From Methylobacillus sp. MM3 (lineage in GTDB: Bacteria > Pseudomonadota > Gammaproteobacteria > Burkholderiales > Methylophilaceae): a stretch of 64,000 bases of DNA. Each line of letters opens with the position of its first letter. Within the stretch, counting starts at the first letter, position 1. The notes beneath the pieces were generated by a model. It saw nothing but the letters and a program-made list of their open reading frames with translations. It searched no databases and was not told where the DNA came from. Below, piece by piece: positions 17,178 to 25,595 of the stretch. The DNA lies in assembly GCF_001645185.1 (NCBI RefSeq), contig NZ_LXTQ01000040.1, positions 124,001 to 188,000 of the forward strand, in the 5' to 3' direction. Position numbers and translations under genes: made by a program.

Positions 17178-18446
17178 ATGGACCTGCGCCTCTATGGATA
17201 CGATTTCGGCCTGAAGCAGGCCGAAGACTATCAGGAGCTCAAATTCCTGCTGCACCGTTTCCTGATCGGCGAGATCGAGCGCGACCGCATCGCGCTGTTC
17301 GAAGTGCCGCGGCAGGAAGTCGCGGATTATGTGCGCGGCAAGGTGACACAGTACATCGCCGAGAAGCACCTGCCGGTGAGCGGCTACGATCTCGAAAACC
17401 TGAGCGAAGACATGGTCGACGAGCTGGCGGGTTACGGGCCGCTGGAAACGCTGATCAAGGATGAGCGTGTCAACGATATCCTGGTCAACGGCGCGAAACA
17501 GATTTTTGTGGAGCGCGAAGGCCGTCTTGAAGCCACATCGCTGCGTTTTATCGACGACGAACACGTGCTGCGCGTGATCCGCCGCATCCTCGCGCACCTC
17601 GGGCGTCGCATCGACGAATCCAGCCCGATGGTCGATGCCCGCTTGCCGGACGGCAGCCGGGTCAATGCGATCATTCCGCCGCTGGCACTGAATGGGCCGT
17701 GCCTGTCGATCCGCAAATTCCGCAAGGATCCATTGCTGGCGCAGGATTTGATCCAGCTCGGCACTTTCGACCGGGGCATGCTGGAATTCCTGACGGCGGC
17801 GGTCGAAAAGCGCTGCAACATCATCGTCAGCGGCGGCACCGGCGCCGGCAAGACCACGCTGCTCAATGTGCTGAGCCGTTCCATCCCGCCGACCGAGCGC
17901 ATCGTCACGATTGAAGACGCCGCCGAACTGCAGCTCGACCACGAGCACGTCGTGCGCCTCGAAACGCGTCCGCCCAATATCGACGGCGCGGGCGAAGTGA
18001 CGGCGCGCGACCTCGTGCGCAACTCGCTGCGCATGCGGCCGGACCGCATCATCCTGGGCGAAGTGCGTGGCAAGGAAGTAATGGACGTACTGCAGGCGAT
18101 GAACACCGGCCACGACGGTTGCATGAGTACCGTGCATGCCAACAATCCCTCTGACGCCATGCTGCGACTGGAAATGCTGGCCGGGCTGGCGGGCTTCCAG
18201 GGTTCCGAAGGCACGCTCAGGCAAATGATCGCGGCGGCGGTCGAGCTGGTAATCCAGATCAGCCGCATGCCCAACGGCCAGCGCCGCGTGGTGTCGGTGA
18301 CCGAAGTCACCGGCGTGCGCGACAATCAGTTCGTACTCAATGAACTCTACTCATTCGATCTCGACGCCGGCCGTTTCGTCTCCGTCAACGTGACGCCCTG
18401 CAACCCCAAATTGCGCGAGCTGATGGCAAATTCAAAATGGCTTTGA
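17178..18446 (+). CDS. cpaF: CpaF/TadA pilus assembly ATPase
   Basis: A 422-residue secretion ATPase that powers Flp pilus assembly. Walker A is GGTGAGKTTLLN at about 219-230, with the Asp box IVTIEDAAELQL and the His box GCMSTVHANNP. The N-terminal part includes YGPLETLIKDERVNDILVNG. The gene overlaps tadB by 10 bases. Confidence 0.96.
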   Translation: MDLRLYGYDFGLKQAEDYQELKFLLHRFLIGEIERDRIALFEVPRQEVADYVRGKVTQYIAEKHLPVSGYDLENLSEDMVDELAGYGPLETLIKDERVNDILVNGAKQIFVEREGRLEATSLRFIDDEHVLRVIRRILAHLGRRIDESSPMVDARLPDGSRVNAIIPPLALNGPCLSIRKFRKDPLLAQDLIQLGTFDRGMLEFLTAAVEKRCNIIVSGGTGAGKTTLLNVLSRSIPPTERIVTIEDAAELQLDHEHVVRLETRPPNIDGAGEVTARDLVRNSLRMRPDRIILGEVRGKEVMDVLQAMNTGHDGCMSTVHANNPSDAMLRLEMLAGLAGFQGSEGTLRQMIAAAVELVIQISRMPNGQRRVVSVTEVTGVRDNQFVLNELYSFDLDAGRFVSVNVTPCNPKLRELMANSKWL

Positions 18447-19363
18447 GCGGAATGGTCGGCTGGCTGTTGATTGGCGGCGCGCTATTGATGCTGGGGCTGG
18501 CCGCGTGGGTTTACGGGTCGGGCAAGAATGCCAGGTTTCGCGAGCAGGTCACGGTTCATTTCAACCAGGTACTGCCGCGCGGCAGTACCATTTCCGGCAT
18601 TCCGCCGGGCAAGCAGGAGACAACCTGGCATCGGCTGCGCGTGCGCGGTTCGATTTATGCCGGCTTCGAGCTGGAAGACTGGCATTTCGTCGTGATTCCG
18701 TTGGTATTCCTGTTGTTCGGCCTGGTGGGCTGGGTGTGGCTGCGCTGGGCCGGCGCGATCCTGCTGTTTGGCAGCGCGGTGCTGCTCATCGGCTTTCTGT
18801 TGCCGTATCTCCGGTTGCGCCGCCGTCAGGCACAGATCACCGCGCAGGTGCCGATGTTCATCGATCAGGTGCTGCGCAGCCTGGGCAGCGGCCGCAGCGT
18901 GGAAGGCGCCATCCGTCTGGCGACCGGGGAATCCAAACCGCCTCTGCGCAATATACTCGATCGTGTAGTACGCGCCACCGACCTTGGCGCCGATATGCCG
19001 GAAACCCTGAGCGATGCCGCAAAGCTGCATGGCCTGCGCGAACTTAGTCTGATCGCGCTGGCCATGCGCATCAGCAACAGCTACGGCAGCAGCCCCAAGG
19101 AAATGCTGCAAAGCGTGGTGCAGATGATCCGCCAGCGCGAACTGGCCCAGCGTGAACTGGCCGCGATGACCGGCGAGACGCGTATCTCGGCCTGGGTGCT
19201 GTCGCTGACGCCCATTTCGCTGGCCGGATACATGGTCGTCATGAACCCCAGCTATCTCGACCTGATGCTGCAAAGCCCTTCCGGCAAAACCTTGCTGATG
19301 ACCGCACTCGGGTTCCAGATCGCGGGCGTCCTCATTCTCTGGCGGATGTTGAAGAGCGTATGA
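18437..19363 (+). CDS. tadB: TadB inner-membrane platform protein
   Basis: A 308-residue type II secretion F-like protein. It has membrane segments near the N terminus (about 5-25 and 75-115) and C terminus (about 250-305). Between them is the T2SF domain QVPMFIDQVLRSLGSGRSVEGAI. It forms the platform with TadC. Start and stop overlap cpaF and tadC. Confidence 0.92.
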   Translation: MALSGMVGWLLIGGALLMLGLAAWVYGSGKNARFREQVTVHFNQVLPRGSTISGIPPGKQETTWHRLRVRGSIYAGFELEDWHFVVIPLVFLLFGLVGWVWLRWAGAILLFGSAVLLIGFLLPYLRLRRRQAQITAQVPMFIDQVLRSLGSGRSVEGAIRLATGESKPPLRNILDRVVRATDLGADMPETLSDAAKLHGLRELSLIALAMRISNSYGSSPKEMLQSVVQMIRQRELAQRELAAMTGETRISAWVLSLTPISLAGYMVVMNPSYLDLMLQSPSGKTLLMTALGFQIAGVLILWRMLKSV

Positions 19364-20274
19364 ACCTCTGGCTCTGGGTTGCCGTACTGTTGATGGTAAG
19401 CACCGCCGCGCTGCTGTTCGCCACCACCCGGCGCGACCGTCCGCCGCCCGGGGTGCACCGCCGTTTCGCGGAAGCCCTGCGCGGCGATGGCGCCAATATT
19501 TCGCATTTCTTCCGCTTTGAAAAGCCGGACGCCAACACACGGCTGATGCATTTGCTGGAGCGTTTTTCCAGCAGCGAAATCGAGGAAATGCAGCGCTTGC
19601 TGGTGCAGGCGGGCTGGGGCAATCCACAAACGCGATTTTATTTTCTCGCCGCCGGATGGCTGCTGCCTTTCGTGCTGGCTGGCGCCACCGGGCTTTACTC
19701 GCTGGCCGAAGGCGCGTCCCTGGGTAATATCCTGCTGCATGTCATTTTCATGTTCGCCTTCGCTTTCATCCTCATGCGTCGCTTGTTGCGCTGGCGTGCC
19801 TCGCAACGGCGGCAGGTGATCCGCAAGGAAGTCACCGCCTTTTTGCATCTGCTGCGCATGTTGTTCGATGCGGGCTTGTCGTTCGAGCACACCTTGCAGG
19901 TGATCGAACAGCAGGGCAGCAGCCTGATTCCTCATCTTTCCAAGGAACTGGGCGTGGTGCTGAAACGCATCCAGGCCGGGCAGGAGCGCGGCGAAGCGCT
20001 GGCCGAAATGGCTGAGCCGCTGGAAATTCCCGAGTTGAACGACACCATCGGCATGCTGAAACAAGTCACGCGCTATGGCGGCAACATTCGCGATTCGCTG
20101 ATCGAATACACCAAGCTGGTCGAAGAACGCCAGATTTCCGAACTGCGCGAATACGTCAGCAAGCTCTCGGCGAAGATGACGGTGGTGATGGTGTTGTTTC
20201 TGTTCCCTGCGCTGATGATATTCTTGGCGGGGCCCGGCTTTGTCGGGCTGGCTCGCGCGCTGAAAGGAATGTGA
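19360..20274 (+). CDS. tadC: TadC inner-membrane platform protein
   Basis: A 304-residue partner of TadB with the same T2SF domain (FLHLLRMLFDAGLSFEHTLQ). It has membrane segments at about 2-20, 95-140 and 270-295. The start overlaps the tadB stop by four bases (ATGA), and the stop overlaps the tadD start. Confidence 0.92.
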   Translation: MNLWLWVAVLLMVSTAALLFATTRRDRPPPGVHRRFAEALRGDGANISHFFRFEKPDANTRLMHLLERFSSSEIEEMQRLLVQAGWGNPQTRFYFLAAGWLLPFVLAGATGLYSLAEGASLGNILLHVIFMFAFAFILMRRLLRWRASQRRQVIRKEVTAFLHLLRMLFDAGLSFEHTLQVIEQQGSSLIPHLSKELGVVLKRIQAGQERGEALAEMAEPLEIPELNDTIGMLKQVTRYGGNIRDSLIEYTKLVEERQISELREYVSKLSAKMTVVMVLFLFPALMIFLAGPGFVGLARALKGM

Positions 20275-21122
20275 TGATGAAACGTTATTTATGCCTTGCA
20301 ATCACGCTGGCTTGCAGTCTCGGCCAATCCTGGGCAGCGACGCCGGCTGCCGATGCCGCGGATGGCAAGAACTTGTGGGGCAACGAAAAGAACAGTTGCA
20401 AGGAATTGCCGCCCGCATCCTCGACGCGACTCGGACTCATCCGCCAGATGTTGACTGCCGGCAAGCCGCACGCGGCGATTGCCTATCTCGATGCGGCGCG
20501 CCTCGATGTGCCGCAGGCCGAATTGCTGCGCGCGGACGGCTTGCGTCAGACCGGCCGCGAGGAAGAAGCCGACCGCATTTATCGCAAATTGCTGAAGAGT
20601 TGCGTGAGCGGCTACGCGTATCAGGGCCTGGGCCTCAGCGCCAGCAATGCGGGCAAGTGGCGCGATGCGGCCGGCCATCTCAAAGCCGCCGGTGCCGCGC
20701 TGCCGGTGGATGCTTCGGTGCGTAACGATTACGGCTACGCACTGATGCTGACGGGCGACCATCAAGCCGCGTTGCACGAATTCCTGACCGCCATCGAGCT
20801 GGCGCCCAACCAGCGCCGGGCGGCGCACAACCTCCTGCTGCTGCTGTCGCGCACCGGCGAGGACGACAAGGCCGCGGCCTTCGCGGAAAAAGTCGGTATT
20901 TCCGCCGAGGAACTGGCGGATATCCGGCAGATGGCGGCCAGGCAATTGTCGGCGACGCCGCAAGCGGATAGCCCGGCCACCGGGATGATAGGCCCTGTGC
21001 CGGATAGCGATGCAGCGCAGGATGAAACGAACAATCGCAATGAAACGGGAGCGAACGATGAAATGGAAAACAGGCTGGCTGGCGGTGTCGTTGCTGCTGA
21101 TCGCCACGACGGCGCACGCTGA
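20271..21122 (+). CDS. tadD: TadD-like TPR lipoprotein or periplasmic protein
   Basis: A 283-residue protein with an N-terminal export signal (MKRYLCLAITLACSLGQSWA) and TPR-type helical repeats at about 55-215 (DYGYALMLTGDHQAALHEFL, IELAPNQRRAAHNLLLLL). In the Tad family TadD acts as pilotin-like assembly factor. The tail (about 225-283) is hydrophilic and low in structure. The last 65 bases overlap the start of the next gene, a longer overlap than elsewhere in the locus, so the true stop region deserves care. Confidence 0.85.
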   Translation: MMMKRYLCLAITLACSLGQSWAATPAADAADGKNLWGNEKNSCKELPPASSTRLGLIRQMLTAGKPHAAIAYLDAARLDVPQAELLRADGLRQTGREEEADRIYRKLLKSCVSGYAYQGLGLSASNAGKWRDAAGHLKAAGAALPVDASVRNDYGYALMLTGDHQAALHEFLTAIELAPNQRRAAHNLLLLLSRTGEDDKAAAFAEKVGISAEELADIRQMAARQLSATPQADSPATGMIGPVPDSDAAQDETNNRNETGANDEMENRLAGGVVAADRHDGAR

Positions 21123-21327
21123 GGAAGCGGCCAAAAACGAGCCGCCGCAAGCCGAGCCGGCGACGCGTATCTGGCTGGAATTGCAACGCTCGGGCGATGC
21201 CGCATCCATGCAGCCGCAGCCCTTGTCCGGCCCGGCGATGGAGCGGGTGCACAAACGCTACCTGAAAGGTTTCGAACATCCGCAGCCCTTGTATTACAAG
21301 CATGACGAAAGCATCTCCAGCAAATAG
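21058..21327 (+). CDS. DUF3613-type small secreted protein of the tad locus
   Basis: An 89-residue protein with a signal peptide (about 1-21, ending TTAHAEE). A conserved core follows: TRIWLELQRSGDAASMQPQP, then a basic stretch (MERVHKRYLKGFEHPQP). I recognise this as the DUF3613 pattern, often seen beside tad genes; its function is unknown. The start at 21058 (MKWKTG) lies inside the tadD end; the upstream frame from 21010 has no signal peptide. Confidence 0.75.
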   Translation: MKWKTGWLAVSLLLIATTAHAEEAAKNEPPQAEPATRIWLELQRSGDAASMQPQPLSGPAMERVHKRYLKGFEHPQPLYYKHDESISSK

Positions 21328-22939
21328 CCGTCAGCGCCAGCGCGGCGCCATCGGCCTGCTGGGCGTCGTCACCTTGATGCTGGCAGTGCTGTTTGCCGCG
21401 CTGGTGGTGGACAGCGGGCGGCTATGGATGCAGAAGCGGCATTTGCAAACCGTTGCGGATATCGCCTCGATCCAGGCGGCGCGGCAACTCGGCTGCGGGG
21501 TCGTGCTCGCCAATGTCGTGCAGGCGGCGCAGAGTGCCGCCGTCGCCAACGGCTACACCGGCAATCTGGCGAACAGCCCGAATATTGTCGATATCGTGAA
21601 CGTCACCACGGTCGGCGGTATCCGGCAGTTCAGCACCGGCGGCAGCGAAGCCGTGCGCGTCTACGCCACCCGCGAAGTGCCGTCCAGCCTCGTCGCCGGC
21701 GGTCTCTTCGACGGCACGGTGGTGTTGCATGCCCAGGCCGTTTCCCGCGCCGACCCGGTCATCGCCGCATTCAGCGCGGGCAGTTTCGCGGCCAGTATCG
21801 ACACCAAGGACTCGGTGCTGCTGGACGGCATTTTCAGCGATATCCTCGGCAGCTCGGTCGATCTCGATCTGGTGTCATATCAAGGCATCGCCGCGACCAA
21901 CATTACCCTGAACGAACTGCTGGAGGCCAGCGGGCAGGTGGGCGGGCTGGAGAGCCTGCTGTCGACTTCAATGACGCTGAGCGAGCTCGCCAGCCTGATG
22001 GCCGATGCCGTGAACAATTCCGGCACTGCAAGCGCGGATGCCAAATTGGGTATGCAGCAACTTGCTACCGCAACGGTCGACAATACCAGCATTACCCTGG
22101 GCGACGTGCTCAATGTGACGACTCCCGACGAAGAGGCGGCAGGCAAGGTGGGCGTCAATGCGCTTTCGCTGATTACCACCTCCGCGTTGATCGCCAACGG
22201 CAGTCACGCGCTGTCGGTGCCGCTCAGCATCAGCGTGCCGGGCATTACCAGCATTACCGGGCAGATCAACGTTATCGAGCCGCCGCAATTGGCCATAGGC
22301 CCGGCCGGAAGCGGCGGGGCGATATGTACGACGCTACGCACGGCACAGGTGGAGGCTGCGGTGGATGTCAATGTTTCGATCCTCGGCCTGGCGGAAATCG
22401 ACTTGTCGCTGAACGCCGAAGTAGCGCAGGGCACCGCCGGGCTGGGTTCTGTGGTGAACTCCGGCGGACAGACGGACGTCACGATCAATGCCACCCCAGG
22501 TATCGCGAGCCTGAGCCTGCAAAATACCGCAGGCACCGGACCGGCCGCGATTACCACGCTGGGCGGATTGCATGTGGCGGATTTGACGCTGGATTTACCC
22601 ATGCAGCCAGCGGCTGCTCAGGCGTTGGTGTTCAATGTGGATCATCCCATTGCAGATAATCTGCCGCAAACCAGGACGGTATCCAGCCCGGTGGGCGACA
22701 GCCTTGCAAATGCGCTGGGTCAATCCGGAGTAATTGAGGTTGATCCTCTGGGGCTGGGCGGTATCCTGAATGCCGTGCTGATCAATACCGTGGTTTCGAC
22801 CGTGGTTGCGCCAGTATTAGTACAGATAGGCGAAGTATTTCTCGATCCGCTGCTGGAAATGCTCGGTATCCAGGTGGGCGGCATGGATGTGACACTGGAA
22901 GGCATACAGATACGGCAAACTGAGCCGCTGATCATCTAG
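21302..22939 (+). CDS. tadG: TadG-like protein with Tad domain
   Basis: A 545-residue protein. The N terminus is RQRGAIGLLGVVTLMLAVLF (TadE/TadG-type membrane anchor), followed by DSGRLWMQKRHLQTVADIAS, the conserved TadG start. The remaining 480 residues are rich in Thr, Ser, Val and Asn, as expected of an extracytoplasmic, possibly adhesive part. It is the last tad gene; a terminator follows at 23001. Confidence 0.85.
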   Translation: MTKASPANSRQRQRGAIGLLGVVTLMLAVLFAALVVDSGRLWMQKRHLQTVADIASIQAARQLGCGVVLANVVQAAQSAAVANGYTGNLANSPNIVDIVNVTTVGGIRQFSTGGSEAVRVYATREVPSSLVAGGLFDGTVVLHAQAVSRADPVIAAFSAGSFAASIDTKDSVLLDGIFSDILGSSVDLDLVSYQGIAATNITLNELLEASGQVGGLESLLSTSMTLSELASLMADAVNNSGTASADAKLGMQQLATATVDNTSITLGDVLNVTTPDEEAAGKVGVNALSLITTSALIANGSHALSVPLSISVPGITSITGQINVIEPPQLAIGPAGSGGAICTTLRTAQVEAAVDVNVSILGLAEIDLSLNAEVAQGTAGLGSVVNSGGQTDVTINATPGIASLSLQNTAGTGPAAITTLGGLHVADLTLDLPMQPAAAQALVFNVDHPIADNLPQTRTVSSPVGDSLANALGQSGVIEVDPLGLGGILNAVLINTVVSTVVAPVLVQIGEVFLDPLLEMLGIQVGGMDVTLEGIQIRQTEPLII

Positions 22940-23000
22940 TATCCAGCATCCGCTCAGGCTATGACAGCCTCATGCAGCGCGATAATGAAGCTGGAGCAAT

Positions 23001-23032
23001 AAAAAAGCCGGGAATCACTTCCCGGCTTTTTT
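23001..23032. terminator. bidirectional terminator between tadG and nrdJa
   Basis: AAAAAAGCCGGG, a 7-base loop, then CCCGGCTTTTTT: a clean GC stem with A and T tracts, placed between two convergent genes. Confidence 0.9.
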
Positions 23033-23047
23033 GCGCCTATCGGCTGA

Positions 23048-25192
23048 TCAGAACTTGCCGTAGTAGCCTTCTTTCAATGCATCGTACAGGTTGGCGGCGG
23101 TGTGGATTTCGCCGTCGTACTCGATTTCCTCGTTGCCCTTGGCTTCAACCACTGTGCCGTCTTCCAGCGTGAACTTGTAGGTGGTATTTTCGAGATCCTT
23201 CTCGGTCACCAGTACGCCCTGGAACGCTTCCGGATTGAAGCGGAAGGTGGTGCAGCCCTTGAGGCCTTTCTCGTAGGCATAGAAGTAGATGTCCTTGAAG
23301 TCCTCGTACGGATAGTCGGTCGGTACGTTGATGGTCTTGGAGATCGAACTGTCGATCCACTTCTGCGCGGCGGCCTGGATATCGACGTGCGCCTTGGCGG
23401 GGATGGACGAGGAATCGACGAAATATTCCGGCAGCTTTTCGTCAGCCTTGTCGGAGAACGGCATCGCATGCGGGTTTACCAGTTCGCGGTAGGCCAGCAG
23501 TTCATACGACCAGACGTCGACCTTTTCCTTGGACTTCTTGCCTTCGCGGATCACGTTGCGGCTGTAGTGGTGGGCGAAGGAAGGCTCGATGCCGTTGGAT
23601 GCATTGTTGCCCAGCGACAGGGAAATCGTGCCGGTCGGAGCGATGGAGCTGTGATGCGTGAAGCGCACACCCTTGTCGACGATCTGATTACGCAGCGATT
23701 CCGGGAACTGCTGCATGTAGCGGCTGTACTTGCCCAGCAGCACGCGGCCCTTGATCTTCTGGCCGAGCTTGATGCCGTCCTTGGCCATTTCCGGGCGCTT
23801 TGCCAGCATATCGGCGGTGACTTCGAAGTCTTCATCCATGATGGGTGCCGGGCCTTTTTCTTCGGCCAGCGTGACGCCTACTTCCCAGCCCACTTCCGCC
23901 ATGGTGCGGGTGACTTCTTCGGTGAATTTCAGCGAATCCTCGGAGCCGTAAGGCATCTTCAGCATGGTCAGCGTGGAGCCGAGGCCGAGATAGCCCATGC
24001 CGTGGCGGCGCTTGCGGATGATTTCGGCTTGCTGCTGCGGCAGCGGCAGGCCGTTCACTTCGACCACGTTGTCCAGCATGCGGGTGAAGGTGGCGACCAC
24101 TTCGCGGTACTCGTCCCAGTCGAAGTGCGCGTTGTCGGTAAAAGGATCGCGCACAAACTTGGTCAGGTTGACCGAGCCCAGCAGGCAGGCGCCGTATGGC
24201 GGCAGCGGCTGTTCGCCACAGGGGTTGGTGGCGCGGATGTTTTCGCAGAACCAGTTGTTGTTCATCTCGTTGACCTTGTCGATCAGGATGAAGCCCGGCT
24301 CGGCGAAGTCATAGGTAGAAGACATGATCACGTCCCACAGGCGCTGCGCCTTGATCGTCTTGTACACGCGGCAGGCGACCTTGCCATCGCTTTTGCGGGT
24401 CAGGTACTTGTTCTTCACCGGCCATTCGCGCCAAACCACTTGCGTGACATCGTCCAGTTTGAGGCCGTCGGCCTTGGCTTCCTTCTCGGTGACGGGGAAA
24501 GCCAGCTTCCATTCGGCGTCGGCCTTCACCGCTTCCATGAATTCGGCAGTGATCAGTGTGGAAAGATTGAACTGGCGCAAACGGCCCGCTTCGCGCTTGG
24601 CCTTGATGAAGTCGGCCACGTCGGGGTGCGAGATGTCGAACGTTGCCATCTGCGCACCGCGGCGCCCGCCAGCGGAGGAGACGGTGAAGCACATCTTGTC
24701 GTAGATATCCATGAAGGACAGCGGGCCGGAGGTATAGGCGCCCGCGCCTGCGACGAATGCGCCCTTGGGACGCAGCGTGGAGAATTCGTAACCGATGCCG
24801 CAACCGGCCTTCAGCGTCAGGCCGGCTTCATGGACTTTTTCCAGGATGCCGTCCATCGAGTCCTCGATGATGCCGGACACGGTGCAGTTGATGGTGCTGG
24901 TGGCAGGCTTGTGCTCCTGCGCACCGGCATTGGAGGTGATGCGGCCGGCGGGAATTGCGCCGCGGCGCAGCGCCCACAGGAACTTGTCGAACCACAACGC
25001 TTTCTTCTCTTCGGTAGACTCGGCATCGGACAGCGCGCGCGCCACACGGCGGTAGGTGTCGTCCATGGTTTCATCCAGGATTTCGCCCTGTTTGGTCTTG
25101 AGACGATATTTCTTGTCCCAGATGTCCAGCGATACCGGTTGCATGGGAACCTCGCGTTCGGCTTCCTGAGCCGTTTTCACTACCTTGAGCAT
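23048..25192 (-). CDS. nrdJa: class II adenosylcobalamin-dependent ribonucleotide reductase, NrdJa
   Basis: A 714-residue catalytic part of the B12-dependent ribonucleotide reductase, which makes deoxyribonucleotides with or without oxygen. The active-site loop is ATNPCGEQPLPPYGACLLGS, with the radical-carrying Cys near 325. The first redox cysteine is in TINCTVSG near residue 100. The protein stops before the C-terminal zinc/cysteine tail found in one-piece NrdJ; that part is NrdJb at 6214-6924. A strong AGGAGG site precedes the ATG. An NrdR-box-like operator lies about 135 bases upstream. Confidence 0.93.
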   Translation of the reverse strand: MLKVVKTAQEAEREVPMQPVSLDIWDKKYRLKTKQGEILDETMDDTYRRVARALSDAESTEEKKALWFDKFLWALRRGAIPAGRITSNAGAQEHKPATSTINCTVSGIIEDSMDGILEKVHEAGLTLKAGCGIGYEFSTLRPKGAFVAGAGAYTSGPLSFMDIYDKMCFTVSSAGGRRGAQMATFDISHPDVADFIKAKREAGRLRQFNLSTLITAEFMEAVKADAEWKLAFPVTEKEAKADGLKLDDVTQVVWREWPVKNKYLTRKSDGKVACRVYKTIKAQRLWDVIMSSTYDFAEPGFILIDKVNEMNNNWFCENIRATNPCGEQPLPPYGACLLGSVNLTKFVRDPFTDNAHFDWDEYREVVATFTRMLDNVVEVNGLPLPQQQAEIIRKRRHGMGYLGLGSTLTMLKMPYGSEDSLKFTEEVTRTMAEVGWEVGVTLAEEKGPAPIMDEDFEVTADMLAKRPEMAKDGIKLGQKIKGRVLLGKYSRYMQQFPESLRNQIVDKGVRFTHHSSIAPTGTISLSLGNNASNGIEPSFAHHYSRNVIREGKKSKEKVDVWSYELLAYRELVNPHAMPFSDKADEKLPEYFVDSSSIPAKAHVDIQAAAQKWIDSSISKTINVPTDYPYEDFKDIYFYAYEKGLKGCTTFRFNPEAFQGVLVTEKDLENTTYKFTLEDGTVVEAKGNEEIEYDGEIHTAANLYDALKEGYYGKF

Positions 25193-25595
25193 GGTTGGAA
25201 TACCTCCTGATTATTTTTGTGCCTATAACCTTTGAAAAGTTGCAGAGGAAAATGACCGAAGGAACCGCCGAAGGCGTTGTTATGCGCCGGCCCCGGGTTC
25301 CCAGGATTTTTCCATAAGCAACTTCTAACACTACATATTGTGTTTCGGATTGAAGTTTCCCCCCTTTGCTAGTGTCCGTCAAGAAGCCTCAACAAAATTT
25401 TTTGGTTGACTTTCAGTCTCCTCGATTGGCACTGGGAAGAGGCGGGCGTAAGGCCTTGCCAAACCTGAATCCAGCCGAAAAAGCACCAAAACAGTGCCCG
25501 TGAATGCTGTCGAATCGGGAAATTTTCCGGCTCTGCGCAGAGGCTTTTGGCGCGGTTAAGTTAAAACTCAGCCTTTCCGTGCGAAAATCGCCGTC
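25193..25595. promoter_or_regulatory. divergent regulatory region of nrdJa and waaA
   Basis: ACACTACATATTGTGT at 25328-25343 matches the NrdR consensus at 15 of 16 positions. A degenerate partner at 25360-25375, ending CTAGTGT, matches about 10 of 16. The two start 32 bases apart, the usual helical phasing. The nrdJa leader is about 135 bases long. The waaA promoter should lie at the right of this gap, but no clear box was picked. Confidence 0.75.

Noticed and set aside
23102-25210. A 702-codon plus-strand frame
   Set aside because: Antisense to nrdJa, which has a ribosome site, NPCGE motif and terminator.
25420-25445. A second sigma-54 promoter (TTGGCAC at 25426)
   Set aside because: There is no GC at the required 10-base distance from GG.
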